Assembly (NCBI GenBank): GCA_016778985.1
Contig: JADHOM010000011.1
Span: 1 to 60,272 of the forward strand
Reading direction: 5' to 3'
Origin: Alphaproteobacteria bacterium
GTDB lineage: Bacteria; Pseudomonadota; Alphaproteobacteria; Puniceispirillales; UBA1172
DNA length: 60,272 nucleotides
Positions 1 to 9,795 of the stretch are shown piece by piece. The notes below the pieces were generated by a model. That model was not told where the DNA came from and made no database searches. It saw only the letters and a list, made by a program, of their open reading frames with translations. The first letter of the stretch is position 1, and each line of letters opens with the position of its first letter. The position numbers and the translations under genes are program-made.

Positions 1-1
1 G

Positions 2-1669
2 TGTCAGGTCGCCAAAGTTCATGAATCGCTATCGCCAATTGTCGCCCAGCTTCCTATCGGCTCACGCTATTTTAAGTCAACGGATTTAGTTGTTCGCAAT
101 ATGGAGCAACTTGATTCCATCACGGCAGAGTTTCCAGTCGGCGCATTTTCCGCACAAGAAGAAAGCCAGCTACGCGGAATTATCACTCAGACTAGATCGT
201 TAATTAGCATTTATTCCAATCCTGATAGTATTGATGCGGCAACCCGCGCTAATTTATCACAGATCGTCGGCGATATTGAGGCGTTAACAAGCCGCGTCAA
301 ATCAGGATATGCTGGATTGAGGCCAAGCGATACTGCATTGGCCCAATCGCCTTGGGGGGTCACTCATGAGGAGATTCCATTACTGCCGATGACACCGCGT
401 GGGGTGTTATTTGATGGCATTGCACAGGATTTAACAGGTATTTCTGAAGAGTTTTTGACGTTGCGGAATATGCCAGCAGAAGCTAGTTGGCTGATTGAAA
501 AAACCCGCAACGATATCGCATCTATAAAAGCTAATCTTGAAACCACCTCGGCTGGGGAAGATATTATCAAGGCTCGTAAAGATTATTTGAAATCAGTTGA
601 GCGGGTATTTAAGCGGCTTGATGATGGTACTATTTTTCCTGCTAATACTCTAGATGAAGTGAATACCGCAGTTGCCGTTATGATTGATGAGGTTGACACG
701 GCAAAAGGCAGTTTAGGCATAATAGACGCCATCTTTATGCCAGGTGCGGGAGTTGTGAAAACACGTACGATCTGTATTGAACAAGGATCAAGCCGATGGT
801 TGCCCAAGCCAACCGATGTAGTGTCTAAGTTTTCGCTATTAGCCAATCCTAATCTGGAAGATGGTGGTGGCTTTAAAGGCACCCGACTATTGTGGTTCAA
901 ATGGCTACCTATCGCAGATGTTGTCGGGTTTTTTATTCCAGATGGTGTGGTTGATATCCTTCCCGGAGAGTATGGCCAACACGATAGTAATGGGCAGTTT
1001 ATACCTACCTTCAAAGATAACTTGCTGGCTTTTGCCCAAGGTGAGGTCTATTTAGGCAGTATCCCAATGCTGGATGGTCATATCTGGGATTCACTATTCC
1101 GCGTTATTGTGGCAATGTTCTTTGGAATATTGCTCGGCGTTCCATTAGGCATTTATATGGGTGTGTCGCGTTTCTTCAAATCGTTCTTTGATCCCATGAT
1201 TGAACTTTACAGGCCGGTGCCACCGTTAGCATGGGCGCCACTTATCCTGACCATTTTTGGGATACAGGATGATGGAAAAATCTTTTTGCTGTTTATGGTG
1301 GCCTTCGCGATTATGGTCATCTCTGCACGAACAGGAGCATCGGGAACACAATTATCAAAAATAAGAGCGTCACATTCGCTTGGCGCGTCAAATCGCCAAA
1401 TCCTCCGCCATGTTATCTTGCCAAATGCCTTACCAGAGATTCTGACAGGCATCAGAATTGCCATTGGCGTCTGCTGGGGAACGCTGGTGGCGGCAGAAAT
1501 GTTGGCTGGGACAACCGGCGTCGGCTTTATTGAAAACGTCGCTAGAACCGTTTCTGATTATGAGCTGATCTGGGTAACTATCCTTATCATGGGGTTACTT
1601 GGCTTGATGTTTGATCTGCTGATGCGCAAGCTGATAAGTATTCTTATCCCATGGCGTGGCAAAGGGTGA
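2..1669 (+). CDS. ABC transporter permease, TauC/SsuC-like, with long N-terminal region (partial, 5' end outside window)
   Basis: Inner-membrane permease of a nitrate/sulfonate/taurine-type importer. The last ~200 residues form a normal TauC/SsuC transmembrane domain, with the EAA-loop signature around SLGASNRQILRHVILPNALP, where the ATPase docks. The preceding ~320 residues are unlike ordinary TauC/SsuC proteins, which are about 250-280 aa in total. They are hydrophilic, contain little hydrophobic sequence, and probably form an extracytoplasmic or linker domain between membrane parts. The frame is open from base 2 with no stop, so the true start lies to the left; the ATG at 101 is not needed as a start. 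The family is secure; the substrate cannot be told because binding protein and ATPase are not visible here. Confidence 0.85.
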   Translation, partial: CQVAKVHESLSPIVAQLPIGSRYFKSTDLVVRNMEQLDSITAEFPVGAFSAQEESQLRGIITQTRSLISIYSNPDSIDAATRANLSQIVGDIEALTSRVKSGYAGLRPSDTALAQSPWGVTHEEIPLLPMTPRGVLFDGIAQDLTGISEEFLTLRNMPAEASWLIEKTRNDIASIKANLETTSAGEDIIKARKDYLKSVERVFKRLDDGTIFPANTLDEVNTAVAVMIDEVDTAKGSLGIIDAIFMPGAGVVKTRTICIEQGSSRWLPKPTDVVSKFSLLANPNLEDGGGFKGTRLLWFKWLPIADVVGFFIPDGVVDILPGEYGQHDSNGQFIPTFKDNLLAFAQGEVYLGSIPMLDGHIWDSLFRVIVAMFFGILLGVPLGIYMGVSRFFKSFFDPMIELYRPVPPLAWAPLILTIFGIQDDGKIFLLFMVAFAIMVISARTGASGTQLSKIRASHSLGASNRQILRHVILPNALPEILTGIRIAIGVCWGTLVAAEMLAGTTGVGFIENVARTVSDYELIWVTILIMGLLGLMFDLLMRKLISILIPWRGKG

Positions 1670-1676
1670 TGCCAGA

Positions 1677-2465
1677 TTAAAGCGTGACTTTTTCAGTATG
1701 ACCATCGACCGACATGGCCATTCCCGATACTGATCTGGCCTTTGGTGATGCCAGAAATATCGCCATATCTGCAACATCCGCGGCGGTTACAAAACGCCGC
1801 AGTGACGCGCAATCAGCATAGCCTTTTTGCAATTCTTCCACGCTGATGCCACGAGCGGCGGCTTCTCTTTTGATCACGCCATCCATGCGCTCACCTTCAA
1901 CCGATCCGGGGCAAATGGCATTGACTCTGATGCCAAACGCGCCAAGTTCCATAGCTAGCGTTTTCATCAGTCCAATGATGCCCCATTTTGCCGTTGCGTA
2001 AGGTGACCGAAATGGATATCCCCATTCCCCTGCTGTTGAGGATGTTAGGGTAATGACGCCGCTTCTCTGGGCTTTCATAATAGGGACAGCTAAATTTGCG
2101 GCAAGAAAACTGCCGTCCAGATTGACCGCAAGACAGCGTTTCCAGTCTTCCAGAGTGATATTCTCAATAGACGCGGTAGGGCCAGCAATGCCAGCATTTG
2201 CCATGAGAACATCGAGCCTGCCCCAAAGGTTCATCAAGCTATCAAATACTGCCGTCATCGCCGCCGCATCAGTTACATCAGCCTGAAATATGTGAAGCTC
2301 AGGGTAGATGGATTGTGCCGCCGTCAGGGCATCCATATCAGTATCAGTAACCGCCACTTTAGCATCATTATCAAGAAAGGCTTTTGCCATAGCAAGTCCG
2401 ATCCCTGATCCGCCCGCGGTGATCAAAACATGTGGCTTTTGCGGATGCACTGCTGGTGTTGTCAT
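1677..2465 (-). CDS. SDR family NAD(P)-dependent oxidoreductase
   Basis: Classical short-chain dehydrogenase/reductase of 262 aa. It has the dinucleotide-binding motif TAGGSGIG (about residues 16-23), the NAG motif near 90, a catalytic Ser near 142-143 and the Y156-x3-K160 pair (YATAK). An Asp-Thr pair just after the second strand (residues ~41-42) favours NAD(H) over NADP(H), an inference from the family rule. The start is supported by an AAGGAAG ribosome site 6-7 bases upstream. It lies tail-to-tail with the TauC-like permease (7-base gap) and upstream of an MDR reductase on the same strand, so it may belong to the same catabolic group. The oxidised alcohol is unknown. Confidence 0.88.
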   Translation of the reverse strand: MTTPAVHPQKPHVLITAGGSGIGLAMAKAFLDNDAKVAVTDTDMDALTAAQSIYPELHIFQADVTDAAAMTAVFDSLMNLWGRLDVLMANAGIAGPTASIENITLEDWKRCLAVNLDGSFLAANLAVPIMKAQRSGVITLTSSTAGEWGYPFRSPYATAKWGIIGLMKTLAMELGAFGIRVNAICPGSVEGERMDGVIKREAAARGISVEELQKGYADCASLRRFVTAADVADMAIFLASPKARSVSGMAMSVDGHTEKVTL

Positions 2466-2513
2466 GATAACTTCCTTCTGTTGCTGTAATTGTTAATCTG
2501 AATGTTGATCAGT

Positions 2514-3521
2514 TTATTCATCTGCTATAGTCAAAATAACAGACCCGGCCTTGCCGCCTTGCTCGACAGCTTGATGGGCTTTAGCCGTCGCCGACAGTGG
2601 GTATTCCTGTGCAATCAATTTAGAAATGCTGTTGCTTCTAAGCCAGCTATCTATTGCCGCCGCGGCCCGTTTTCTATCGCTATTATTGAGCAAATAAACG
2701 ACCAGCATGGTTAAGGTGATATTCTTGAACATGAGTGGGTAGAACGGGATCTCTGGCCGCATTGCTAGCGCCGAGCCATAGGTTGCGATACTGCCGCTTT
2801 CGTTCAGCACCGTCGCCAGCATATCGGCATTTACGCCAAACTCAGGTTCAATCGCGTGATCAATACCGCCAGTTAAATCCATAATGGCGGTTGCTAAATC
2901 ATCCATCCGATAATTAAGCACATGATCTGCCCCTGCCTTTGCTGCGGTTTCCATGCTAAGGGGATTTGATGCTGTTGCAATAACGGTCTTGGCACCTGCC
3001 GCTTTTGCCATTTGGATAGCATAGCGGCCGACCACACCGCCGCCGCCACTCACTAAAACCGTGCTGTTTTGCGCCTGTCTTTGACTAAGCACAGCATGCG
3101 CGGCGGTCATGGCAGGAATGCCAAGACAAGCCCCGTGCATGAAGCTGGTTTCCGTTGGCAAGGCAATCACCTGATGCGCTGGCAGGCAGACATATTCAGC
3201 CGCAGTCCCATGGGCGCGGCGCCATCCGGCATTAAACACATAGACCCGATCACCGATTTTATGTGATGTGACATCATTGGCAACCGCATCAATAATACCT
3301 GCACCATCACTATGTGGGGTGACTTCTGGGAAAGGCATCTCTGCCGTATTATTTCCCGCACCAGCGCGCATTTTAACATCTGAAGGATTAACCCCTGACG
3401 TCATCAGCCGAACGCGAACTTCGCCCTTGCTAATTGTCGGGATAGGGCGTTCAACCAATTCCAGCACGCTATTCGCTGCGCCTTTTTGCCGATATATGAT
3501 ACAGCGCATCGGTTTTGACAT
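2514..3521 (-). CDS. Zinc-independent MDR oxidoreductase (quinone reductase / Zn-free alcohol dehydrogenase type)
   Basis: Medium-chain dehydrogenase/reductase of about 335 aa: N-terminal GroES-like domain, then a Rossmann domain with the nucleotide-binding motif GGGGVVG. The structural-zinc cysteine cluster and catalytic zinc ligands of true alcohol dehydrogenases are absent, pointing to the NADPH:quinone oxidoreductase branch. I chose the ATG at 3521 (MSKPMRC) because family members begin there and an AAAGG site precedes it. A GTG at 3554 with its own AAGGA would add 11 residues and cannot be excluded. It sits upstream of the SDR gene on the same strand with a ~50-base gap and diverges from the desaturase-like gene. 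The substrate is unknown. Confidence 0.85.
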   Translation of the reverse strand: MSKPMRCIIYRQKGAANSVLELVERPIPTISKGEVRVRLMTSGVNPSDVKMRAGAGNNTAEMPFPEVTPHSDGAGIIDAVANDVTSHKIGDRVYVFNAGWRRAHGTAAEYVCLPAHQVIALPTETSFMHGACLGIPAMTAAHAVLSQRQAQNSTVLVSGGGGVVGRYAIQMAKAAGAKTVIATASNPLSMETAAKAGADHVLNYRMDDLATAIMDLTGGIDHAIEPEFGVNADMLATVLNESGSIATYGSALAMRPEIPFYPLMFKNITLTMLVVYLLNNSDRKRAAAAIDSWLRSNSISKLIAQEYPLSATAKAHQAVEQGGKAGSVILTIADE

Positions 3522-3647
3522 AATGATCTTGCCTTTCACAACTTTTTTCTTCACAATTTCCTTATATATGTAATCTTATATAGTTTACATAAAATCCTAA
3601 GTTTAATTTAAAAATTAATAGCAAATATAGTGATATGAGGATCGACG

Positions 3648-4628
3648 ATGGAAGAGGTATTTTCAAGAAGTAAAGTTCTTACACCGAAAGAATTGCGCTG
3701 GTTGAATGAACGATCTGATTTAATGGGATGGCTGCAAATGCTTAGTCATTTGGGGCTAATAGCGGCATTATGTCTTGCGCATTACATGGTCATGGGGACA
3801 TGGTGGGTTCTGCTGACGGGATTGGCGCTAGGTATATCTCTCAATTTTCTTTACGCTGCCCAGCATGAATTGTCACATTGGACAGTATTTCGGACAAAGC
3901 GGCTTAATGAGGGTTTTGGTCGTCTGATTGGTTTCTTTATGTTGTTTCCAAGAGATTTTGATCTGATCATGCATTACTCGCATCATCGCTACACCCAAGA
4001 CTGGAGCGGTGATGGTGAACTTGTACGGCAACCATATACCCTCAAAACTTATATTTTGTGGATGCTTGGCATCACCTATTGGCGTAATCGTATTTGGGGG
4101 ATTGTCCGGCGTGCTATCGGGATCATCATTGAACCTTATATTCACGATAACGAAAAAGCTAAAGTTATTCTGGAATCGCGACTTCATATTGTTGGCTATG
4201 TGATCATTGCTGGGGTTTCACTGTGGTTTGCGCGGTGGGAAGCGTTAACATTCTGGATTATTCCGCTGATGTTGACCAAGCCTGTGCATCAGCTTCAAAA
4301 CACCATTGAGCATTTGGGGCTATCGCATGAAAATGACATTATGAATAATACGCGCTCGACTCGGACAAATTTCTTTATGCGCTGGCTCTGCTGGCAGATG
4401 CCGTATCATACCGCGCATCATAGTTTTCCATCTGTGCCGTTTTGGAAGCTCAAACAATTGAATAACAAGCTGGAAACAAATATTGGCCCTGTTCATCGGA
4501 TGGGCTGGATTGAGTTTCAGATTGCTGTTCTCAAAAAACTCTGGGCAAAAGATGAAAGCCAATATCCTACTAATGAAGTCTGGGTAGTACCGAAAAAAAA
4601 TGGTGGCCATATCACATTAGAAGCCTGA
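3648..4628 (+). CDS. Membrane fatty acid desaturase-family diiron oxygenase
   Basis: Integral membrane protein of 326 aa with the three histidine boxes of the FA_desaturase superfamily: H73-ELSH, H109-YSHH and H254-TAHH, plus a QNTIEHLG segment (E221, H222) that commonly supplies a further ligand. Hydrophobic stretches around residues 32-70, 92-100 and 183-210 match the expected membrane helices. The family includes fatty-acyl desaturases and hydroxylases or ketolases acting on other lipophilic or small substrates; the sequence alone does not decide. A GAGG site precedes the ATG. It is followed 35 bases later by a TIM-barrel gene on the same strand, suggesting joint expression and a catabolic rather than membrane-lipid role (inference). 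Confidence 0.85.
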   Translation: MEEVFSRSKVLTPKELRWLNERSDLMGWLQMLSHLGLIAALCLAHYMVMGTWWVLLTGLALGISLNFLYAAQHELSHWTVFRTKRLNEGFGRLIGFFMLFPRDFDLIMHYSHHRYTQDWSGDGELVRQPYTLKTYILWMLGITYWRNRIWGIVRRAIGIIIEPYIHDNEKAKVILESRLHIVGYVIIAGVSLWFARWEALTFWIIPLMLTKPVHQLQNTIEHLGLSHENDIMNNTRSTRTNFFMRWLCWQMPYHTAHHSFPSVPFWKLKQLNNKLETNIGPVHRMGWIEFQIAVLKKLWAKDESQYPTNEVWVVPKKNGGHITLEA

Positions 4629-4663
4629 GCAAAGCATAACTTACTTCAAACTAAGAGGCTAAT

Positions 4664-5509
4664 ATGGCTGTATCACTCAAAACTTATACCTCACTTTGGG
4701 CAATGCAGCCACATGATCAGACTGGCACCATTCTCAGCTATGATGAGGTTTGTTCCAAAGTAGCTGAGGCCGGATATGATGGCATGGCTATTGATCTGGG
4801 GGCAGGTGATGTCGCGCAAGCCCGTGAAGTCGCCCCAATCATGGATAAATATGGACTGACGCCACTTATTGTGGCGTTTCCTAAAACCATCGCCTCACTC
4901 GAAGATACGCTGATCATGGCGAAGGATTTTGGCGCACCTTTTGTTGATGTTATCGGCCAAGTCACGCCGTTATCTGTTGATGGGATGATCCCTGTTATCA
5001 GAACATGGATGGAAATGGCAGACCGCGTCGGCATGCCGGTGCAGTTTGAAACGCACCGCAACTGTATCACCAATGATTTGTTTTCTACCTTGTGTTTAAT
5101 TGATGCCATTCCTGAAATGCGGCTATGTGCAGACCTATCGCATTTTGTTGTTGATCGGGAGTTCAAATTGCCGATGAGCCGTGATGAGATGAATATGATT
5201 AGTCGTATCCTGGAGCGTTCAGACAGCTTTCAGGGACGGGTGGCTAGCCGTCAGCAGATTCAGCTTCAGCTTGATTTTCCCCAACATCAGAAATGGGTGG
5301 AATTGTTCAAAGGCTGGTGGCGTGAAGGCCTGCAAAGCTGGCTTCAACGCAATAGCGACGGGGATTGTCTGTTTCTTTGTGAATTAGGCCCGCCCGAATA
5401 TGCGATGACAGACAGAAATGGCGTTGAAATGTCTAACCGCTGGGAAGAAGCCTTGCTGATTAAAAGCTGGATTGAGATGATGTGGGGTGAGCTGACCACT
5501 ACCAAATGA
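4664..5509 (+). CDS. Sugar phosphate isomerase/epimerase-like TIM barrel protein
   Basis: Protein of 281 aa of the xylose isomerase-like/AP endonuclease 2 superfamily. It shows the alternating strand-helix pattern and likely metal-ligand positions: a Glu in VQFETH, Asp and His in ADLSHF, and a late Glu in LCELGPPEY. Such proteins isomerise or epimerise small sugars or 2-keto acids, or cleave ring products. An AGAGG site lies 5 bases before the ATG. It directly follows the diiron oxygenase gene, so the pair may act on consecutive intermediates. The exact reaction is not known. Confidence 0.78.
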   Translation: MAVSLKTYTSLWAMQPHDQTGTILSYDEVCSKVAEAGYDGMAIDLGAGDVAQAREVAPIMDKYGLTPLIVAFPKTIASLEDTLIMAKDFGAPFVDVIGQVTPLSVDGMIPVIRTWMEMADRVGMPVQFETHRNCITNDLFSTLCLIDAIPEMRLCADLSHFVVDREFKLPMSRDEMNMISRILERSDSFQGRVASRQQIQLQLDFPQHQKWVELFKGWWREGLQSWLQRNSDGDCLFLCELGPPEYAMTDRNGVEMSNRWEEALLIKSWIEMMWGELTTTK

Positions 5510-5536
5510 AGCGCCAAATAAAGATGTGAATAACCG

Positions 5537-7045
5537 CTATTTCCCCCACCGCATACCACCCCGCAGATGCTGATATGGAAGGCGCTCTAACCGACATTCA
5601 AAGAGACCAGGTGCGGCGACATGGATAATCTGGCTGGCCAGTGATTCAAAATCTGCCCGAAAATGAACGGTGCTTTTCAAGGCGATGATGCGTGTTGCGG
5701 TCAAATCAATCCCAAAGCTAGTGAAAAAACATTGATCGAGACATTGGGTACGATATGTGCTAACAACAATTTTTATGTCAGCCGCCCCAACAGGTGACAC
5801 TAAACAGGCGCGCCCAATTTCGGCAATGCCGCCGCCATACATCTCACCAGTATAGGTAAATATGCCATCATGGAGCGCGTGGATGATAAACTCAGCCTCA
5901 AAAGGAGTATCATTGGCAACGCCTGATTTGCCGCCAAGCGCAGTTTTGACTTGCGCCCCGATACCTGCCTGATGCGCTATTTGCGTAAAATCAGGATCGC
6001 ATATGACGCCGTAAACAACGCCATCGGCGTCGGCGCTATATAACGCCTTTAACAATCCAGTTGTATCACCACTGCCACCAGCACCGGGGTTATCCTGAAC
6101 ATCCGCAAGCACCACAGGCCTAGCGCTGGTGTTATTTAGGGCAATCTGAACGGCTGGCTTTGGATCAATAAGCATAGGATCAAAATCAGCCTCAGCGGCC
6201 ATGATCCTATCGCAGATATCTGCCACCATAGCATCGGCGCGTTCTGATGTGGGTGCATATGCGAGAACCGAAGGCCCACAATCCGGAATATCTGATGCGC
6301 TAAATCCCATCGCCCATTCAGCAAATGATCCATGATCAGATGATATTTGTAAGATATGCTGATATATCGTGAGGCAAGGATCAGCACCTGTATATTGTGC
6401 TGGTAATGGGATGAGAAAAGGGATTTGCCGAAAGCCAGACGCTATTTGCGCGCCTGATAGAATATGTAATAATCCATCCATGGCGCGGCCGCCAGTTGCC
6501 GCCATATCAAGATGCGGATAGGTGCGATAAATCGTTATCAAATTGGCATAATTGACCATCTCATGCGTGACATTGGCATGCAGATCAAGGCTAATCGCTA
6601 TCGGAATATTATCGCCAGCAACAGCTCTAATTCGGCGCAACAGCTCTGCCTCACCATCAAAGTGGCTCGCTGTCACCATAGCGCCATGTAAATCCAGATA
6701 GATGCCATCAATCTGCCCTGATGCCGCTATTCCGTCACATATCATTCCAGCAATACGATCAAAGGCGTCATCAGATACATAGCCGCCAGGTTCGGCCGAA
6801 CACCATAACAGAGGGATCAGATCAATGGGCCTTCCTTGATTGCTATCGGTAAAGGCTTCGGCGCTTTTAATTGCGCCGGTGATTGGCAAGTTCATCCCGC
6901 ACGTTTCTGACATGACCATATCGCCACGCAGCAGGCCAGGCCACGAATCTGTCATGACAAAATCTTCATATTTGGTCATTGTTGGGGCAAAGGTATTGGT
7001 TTCATGTTGGAAACCGGCAATGGCTATACGCATCGGCACACTCAA
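5537..7045 (-). CDS. M81 family metallopeptidase (MlrC-like)
   Basis: Protein of about 500 aa of the M81/MlrC family, named after the enzyme that acts on linearised microcystin. It has the family opening IAGFQHETNTF, metal-binding DLHGAMV and DLHANVT segments, YRTYPHLDM, and the Gly-rich DNPGAGGSGDTTG motif that starts the C-terminal domain. Three starts are possible: TTG at 7045 (GAGGG 6 bases upstream), GTG at 7039 and ATG at 7033. The family usually begins at MRIAIAG, i.e. 7033; the first is used here because of its ribosome site. It is the last gene downstream of a peptide-type ABC importer on the same strand (57-base gap), consistent with intracellular processing of an imported peptide or amide. 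The substrate is unknown. Confidence 0.88.
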   Translation of the reverse strand: MSVPMRIAIAGFQHETNTFAPTMTKYEDFVMTDSWPGLLRGDMVMSETCGMNLPITGAIKSAEAFTDSNQGRPIDLIPLLWCSAEPGGYVSDDAFDRIAGMICDGIAASGQIDGIYLDLHGAMVTASHFDGEAELLRRIRAVAGDNIPIAISLDLHANVTHEMVNYANLITIYRTYPHLDMAATGGRAMDGLLHILSGAQIASGFRQIPFLIPLPAQYTGADPCLTIYQHILQISSDHGSFAEWAMGFSASDIPDCGPSVLAYAPTSERADAMVADICDRIMAAEADFDPMLIDPKPAVQIALNNTSARPVVLADVQDNPGAGGSGDTTGLLKALYSADADGVVYGVICDPDFTQIAHQAGIGAQVKTALGGKSGVANDTPFEAEFIIHALHDGIFTYTGEMYGGGIAEIGRACLVSPVGAADIKIVVSTYRTQCLDQCFFTSFGIDLTATRIIALKSTVHFRADFESLASQIIHVAAPGLFECRLERLPYQHLRGGMRWGK

Positions 7046-7102
7046 TAATGACCCTCAAAGGATTGATTAAAAGGAGGGCTATGACGGCATCAGAACCTGG
7101 GT

Positions 7103-8845
7103 TTAGCTAATGCCTTCATCATTCATCTTTGCTATTGCCGCATCCCCAAGATTATCTTTGCCGCGACTATCGAGCAGTTTATCAAGCCATTTTGGATCCA
7201 TTTCAGGAACCGAACCAAGCAGCAATTCTGTATAAGGATGATGCGGCGGCTTAAACATCTTTGATTTAATGCCCTGTTCAACAACTAGCCCATCTTTCAT
7301 CACCACAACCTCATCAGCTATGGCGCGAACAGTAGCAAGATCATGGGTAATAAACATATATGACAAGTCTAATTCAGACTGCAAACGGTCAAGTAATTTC
7401 AAGATACCTTCGGCAACAAGCTGATCAAGTGCGCTGGTGACTTCATCGCAAATAATCATTGTTGGTTCCGCGGCAATTGCGCGGGCAATGCCAATACGTT
7501 GTTTCTGGCCACCAGATAGCTCAGACGGAAGTCGGTCAATAAATTGATCGGGTTCCATTTCTATCATACGCAGTAGATCCCGCACACGATCATCCAAAGC
7601 TTTTCCTGTAAGACCCAAATACATGCGGGCTGGACGGGCAATCAGATCACGAATACGGAGCTTCGGGTTAAGTGCCGTATCTGCCATCTGATAAATCATC
7701 TGAATATGGCGCAATTGCTCTCGGCTTCTTGCCTGATAACTGCTTGGTAAGGCCTCGCCCTGATATTCAACAGTGCCAATGCGTGGCGGCAGCAAGCCTG
7801 TTACCACACGCGCTGTCGTCGATTTGCCGCTTCCCGATTCGCCAACAACTGCAACCGTCCGCCGTTTATGAATATCAAAAGACACATCGCGCAACACATC
7901 AACACTGGAATGATAGCCTGCTGTGACGCCTTTAATAGAGATAATAGGAGTTTCATTTTTGACCGCAGGCTGTTCTTTGCGGGTATATTCACGGACAGCC
8001 CAAAGCGATTTCGTATAGTCTTCGGTTGGTGATTTGAGCATAACTTCTGTTGGAGCTTGCTCAACTTCATCACCTTTCAGCAACACTTTGATACGATCTG
8101 CCATCTGTGCTACCACAGCCAGATCATGGCTAATATAAATGGCGGCGGTGTTAAACTCTTTGACAATATCCTTAATTGCCGCCAACACCTCAATTTGTGT
8201 CGTCACATCTAGCGCTGTTGTCGGCTCATCAAAGATAATCAGATCAGGCCGGCAAGATAATGCCATTGCTGTCATGGCGCGCTGTAATTGGCCACCTGAT
8301 ACTTCATGCGGGTAACGCAAGCCAAAGACATCAGGAAACGGCAGGTTCATCCGATTATAGAGATCAACCGCGTATTTAGAGGCTTTATTACGGCTCATGA
8401 CATTGTGTATGAGCGGCGCTTCGCAAAATTGATCAAGCAATTTATGGGACGGATTAAAACTAGCAGCGGCAGATTGAGCAACATAAGCAATGCGGCGGCC
8501 ACGCAATTCACGCAACGCATTTTTATCAAGTTGCATCAAGTCCATGCCATCAAAGCTAATACTGCCTTCGGTGATTTTACAGCCATCACGGCAGAACCCC
8601 ATAGCTGCAAGTCCTAGTGTCGATTTACCCGCGCCTGATTCACCGATTAGCCCTAAGACTTCACCGCGATGCAACTCTAGATCAACCCCATTGATAATAT
8701 CAATCCATGTTTCATCGCTTTTGCCTTTGATATGGATATTCCGCATCTGGAGCAGGATATCATCTGACTTTGCATCAGCCTTTGCCGTATTTTTTGCCTT
8801 GGTATTGGCTTTAGTTTTGGGTGAGCTCGATTTGGCTGGTTTCAT
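7103..8845 (-). CDS. Peptide-type ABC transporter ATP-binding protein, fused double ATPase
   Basis: One 580-aa chain carrying two complete ATPase domains (DppD-like then DppF-like, as in GsiA). Domain 1 has Walker [10 protein letters not shown] at 68-76, signature VSGGQ near 182 and FDEP Walker B. Domain 2 has Walker [10 protein letters not shown] at 335-343, signature LSGGQ near 443 and a CDEVTS Walker B. An oligopeptide-type HHPYT tail follows. The first ~28 residues are a Lys/Ala-rich low-complexity leader. It would power the two permeases encoded just upstream (10-base gap to the DppC-like gene). Family assignment is firm; ligand specificity is not readable from the ATPase. Confidence 0.93.
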   Translation of the reverse strand: MKPAKSSSPKTKANTKAKNTAKADAKSDDILLQMRNIHIKGKSDETWIDIINGVDLELHRGEVLGLIGESGAGKSTLGLAAMGFCRDGCKITEGSISFDGMDLMQLDKNALRELRGRRIAYVAQSAAASFNPSHKLLDQFCEAPLIHNVMSRNKASKYAVDLYNRMNLPFPDVFGLRYPHEVSGGQLQRAMTAMALSCRPDLIIFDEPTTALDVTTQIEVLAAIKDIVKEFNTAAIYISHDLAVVAQMADRIKVLLKGDEVEQAPTEVMLKSPTEDYTKSLWAVREYTRKEQPAVKNETPIISIKGVTAGYHSSVDVLRDVSFDIHKRRTVAVVGESGSGKSTTARVVTGLLPPRIGTVEYQGEALPSSYQARSREQLRHIQMIYQMADTALNPKLRIRDLIARPARMYLGLTGKALDDRVRDLLRMIEMEPDQFIDRLPSELSGGQKQRIGIARAIAAEPTMIICDEVTSALDQLVAEGILKLLDRLQSELDLSYMFITHDLATVRAIADEVVVMKDGLVVEQGIKSKMFKPPHHPYTELLLGSVPEMDPKWLDKLLDSRGKDNLGDAAIAKMNDEGIS

Positions 8846-8855
8846 CTTAGGCTCC

Positions 8856-9779
8856 TCAATCTTTTAAACCACTGGCACGATGAAGCATCCAGTCAACAAC
8901 AAAGTTAACAGCAATCGTCAATAACGCAATCGCACCGGCTGGAATAAGGGGTGTGATATCACCAAAGCTAATCAAATCAGCATTATCGCGCACCATTGAC
9001 CCCCAATCGGCGAGAGGCGGCTGCAGCCCTAACCCCATGAAGGACAAAGCCGATATCATCAGGAAGACAAAACAGAAGCGTAATCCAAACTCTGCCGCTA
9101 ATGGTGCCATCGCATTGGGCAATATTTCACGAATGATCAGATAAAGCGTATTTTCACCACGAAGTTTTGCCGCCTCAATATAATCTAACTGAACAATGTT
9201 AAGGGCCACAGCACGAGCAATCCTAAAAACACGAGTCGAGTCAATGGTTGCAATAACAATCACTAGAGTAAGCACATTTGTACCAAAGATGGTAAGCATC
9301 AAAAGCGAAAAGATGAGAGAAGGGATAGCCATCAAGACATCAATGAGACGGCTAAGGACTTGATCAATAAAACCGCCTCTTAAGGCCGCATAGATACCAA
9401 TAATCGTGCCAAAGATAAAAGCAAGCGCGGTTGTCAGAAAGGCAATTCCAACGGTGTTACGAGCGCCATAAATCAGTCGTGAGAATACATCACGGCCTAA
9501 ATTATCTGTGCCGAGCCAGAACTCTTGGCTCCACGGCATGAAGCCGCCTGATAGTATCTCAGCCTCACCATAAGGGGCGATTAATGGCGCAAAGATAGCA
9601 CATAATATATAGATGATAATGACCAATAGTCCAAAGCTGGCGGTGAGCGGGGCAGTGCGATATACCTTGGCCATGTTGGGCCCGGAAATTTGGATCAACG
9701 CCGCCCGAAAGCACCAGCCTGCTGCCAAAGACACTAAGACCGCAACAATGATCCAGAATAGGGTAAGAATATAAGCCAT
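8856..9779 (-). CDS. Peptide-type ABC transporter permease, DppC-like
   Basis: Inner-membrane permease of 307 aa with N-terminal membrane anchors, the OppC/DppC-type opening (LGTDNLGRDVFSRLIYGAR) and the EAA loop region around EAAKLRGENTLYLIIREILPN. It pairs with the DppB-like permease encoded 16 bases upstream and the fused ATPase encoded 10 bases downstream, forming the membrane pore of one importer. Confidence 0.93.
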   Translation of the reverse strand: MAYILTLFWIIVAVLVSLAAGWCFRAALIQISGPNMAKVYRTAPLTASFGLLVIIIYILCAIFAPLIAPYGEAEILSGGFMPWSQEFWLGTDNLGRDVFSRLIYGARNTVGIAFLTTALAFIFGTIIGIYAALRGGFIDQVLSRLIDVLMAIPSLIFSLLMLTIFGTNVLTLVIVIATIDSTRVFRIARAVALNIVQLDYIEAAKLRGENTLYLIIREILPNAMAPLAAEFGLRFCFVFLMISALSFMGLGLQPPLADWGSMVRDNADLISFGDITPLIPAGAIALLTIAVNFVVDWMLHRASGLKD

Positions 9780-9795
9780 TTTCTTTTATCCTATC

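Noticed and set aside
583-1014. Minus-strand gene inside the TauC-like permease
   Set aside because: No ribosome site, no recognisable motif, and it lies fully inside a well-supported gene on the other strand.
4738-5166. Minus-strand gene opposite the TIM-barrel protein
   Set aside because: Antisense shadow, with Ser/Thr-rich translation and no family features.
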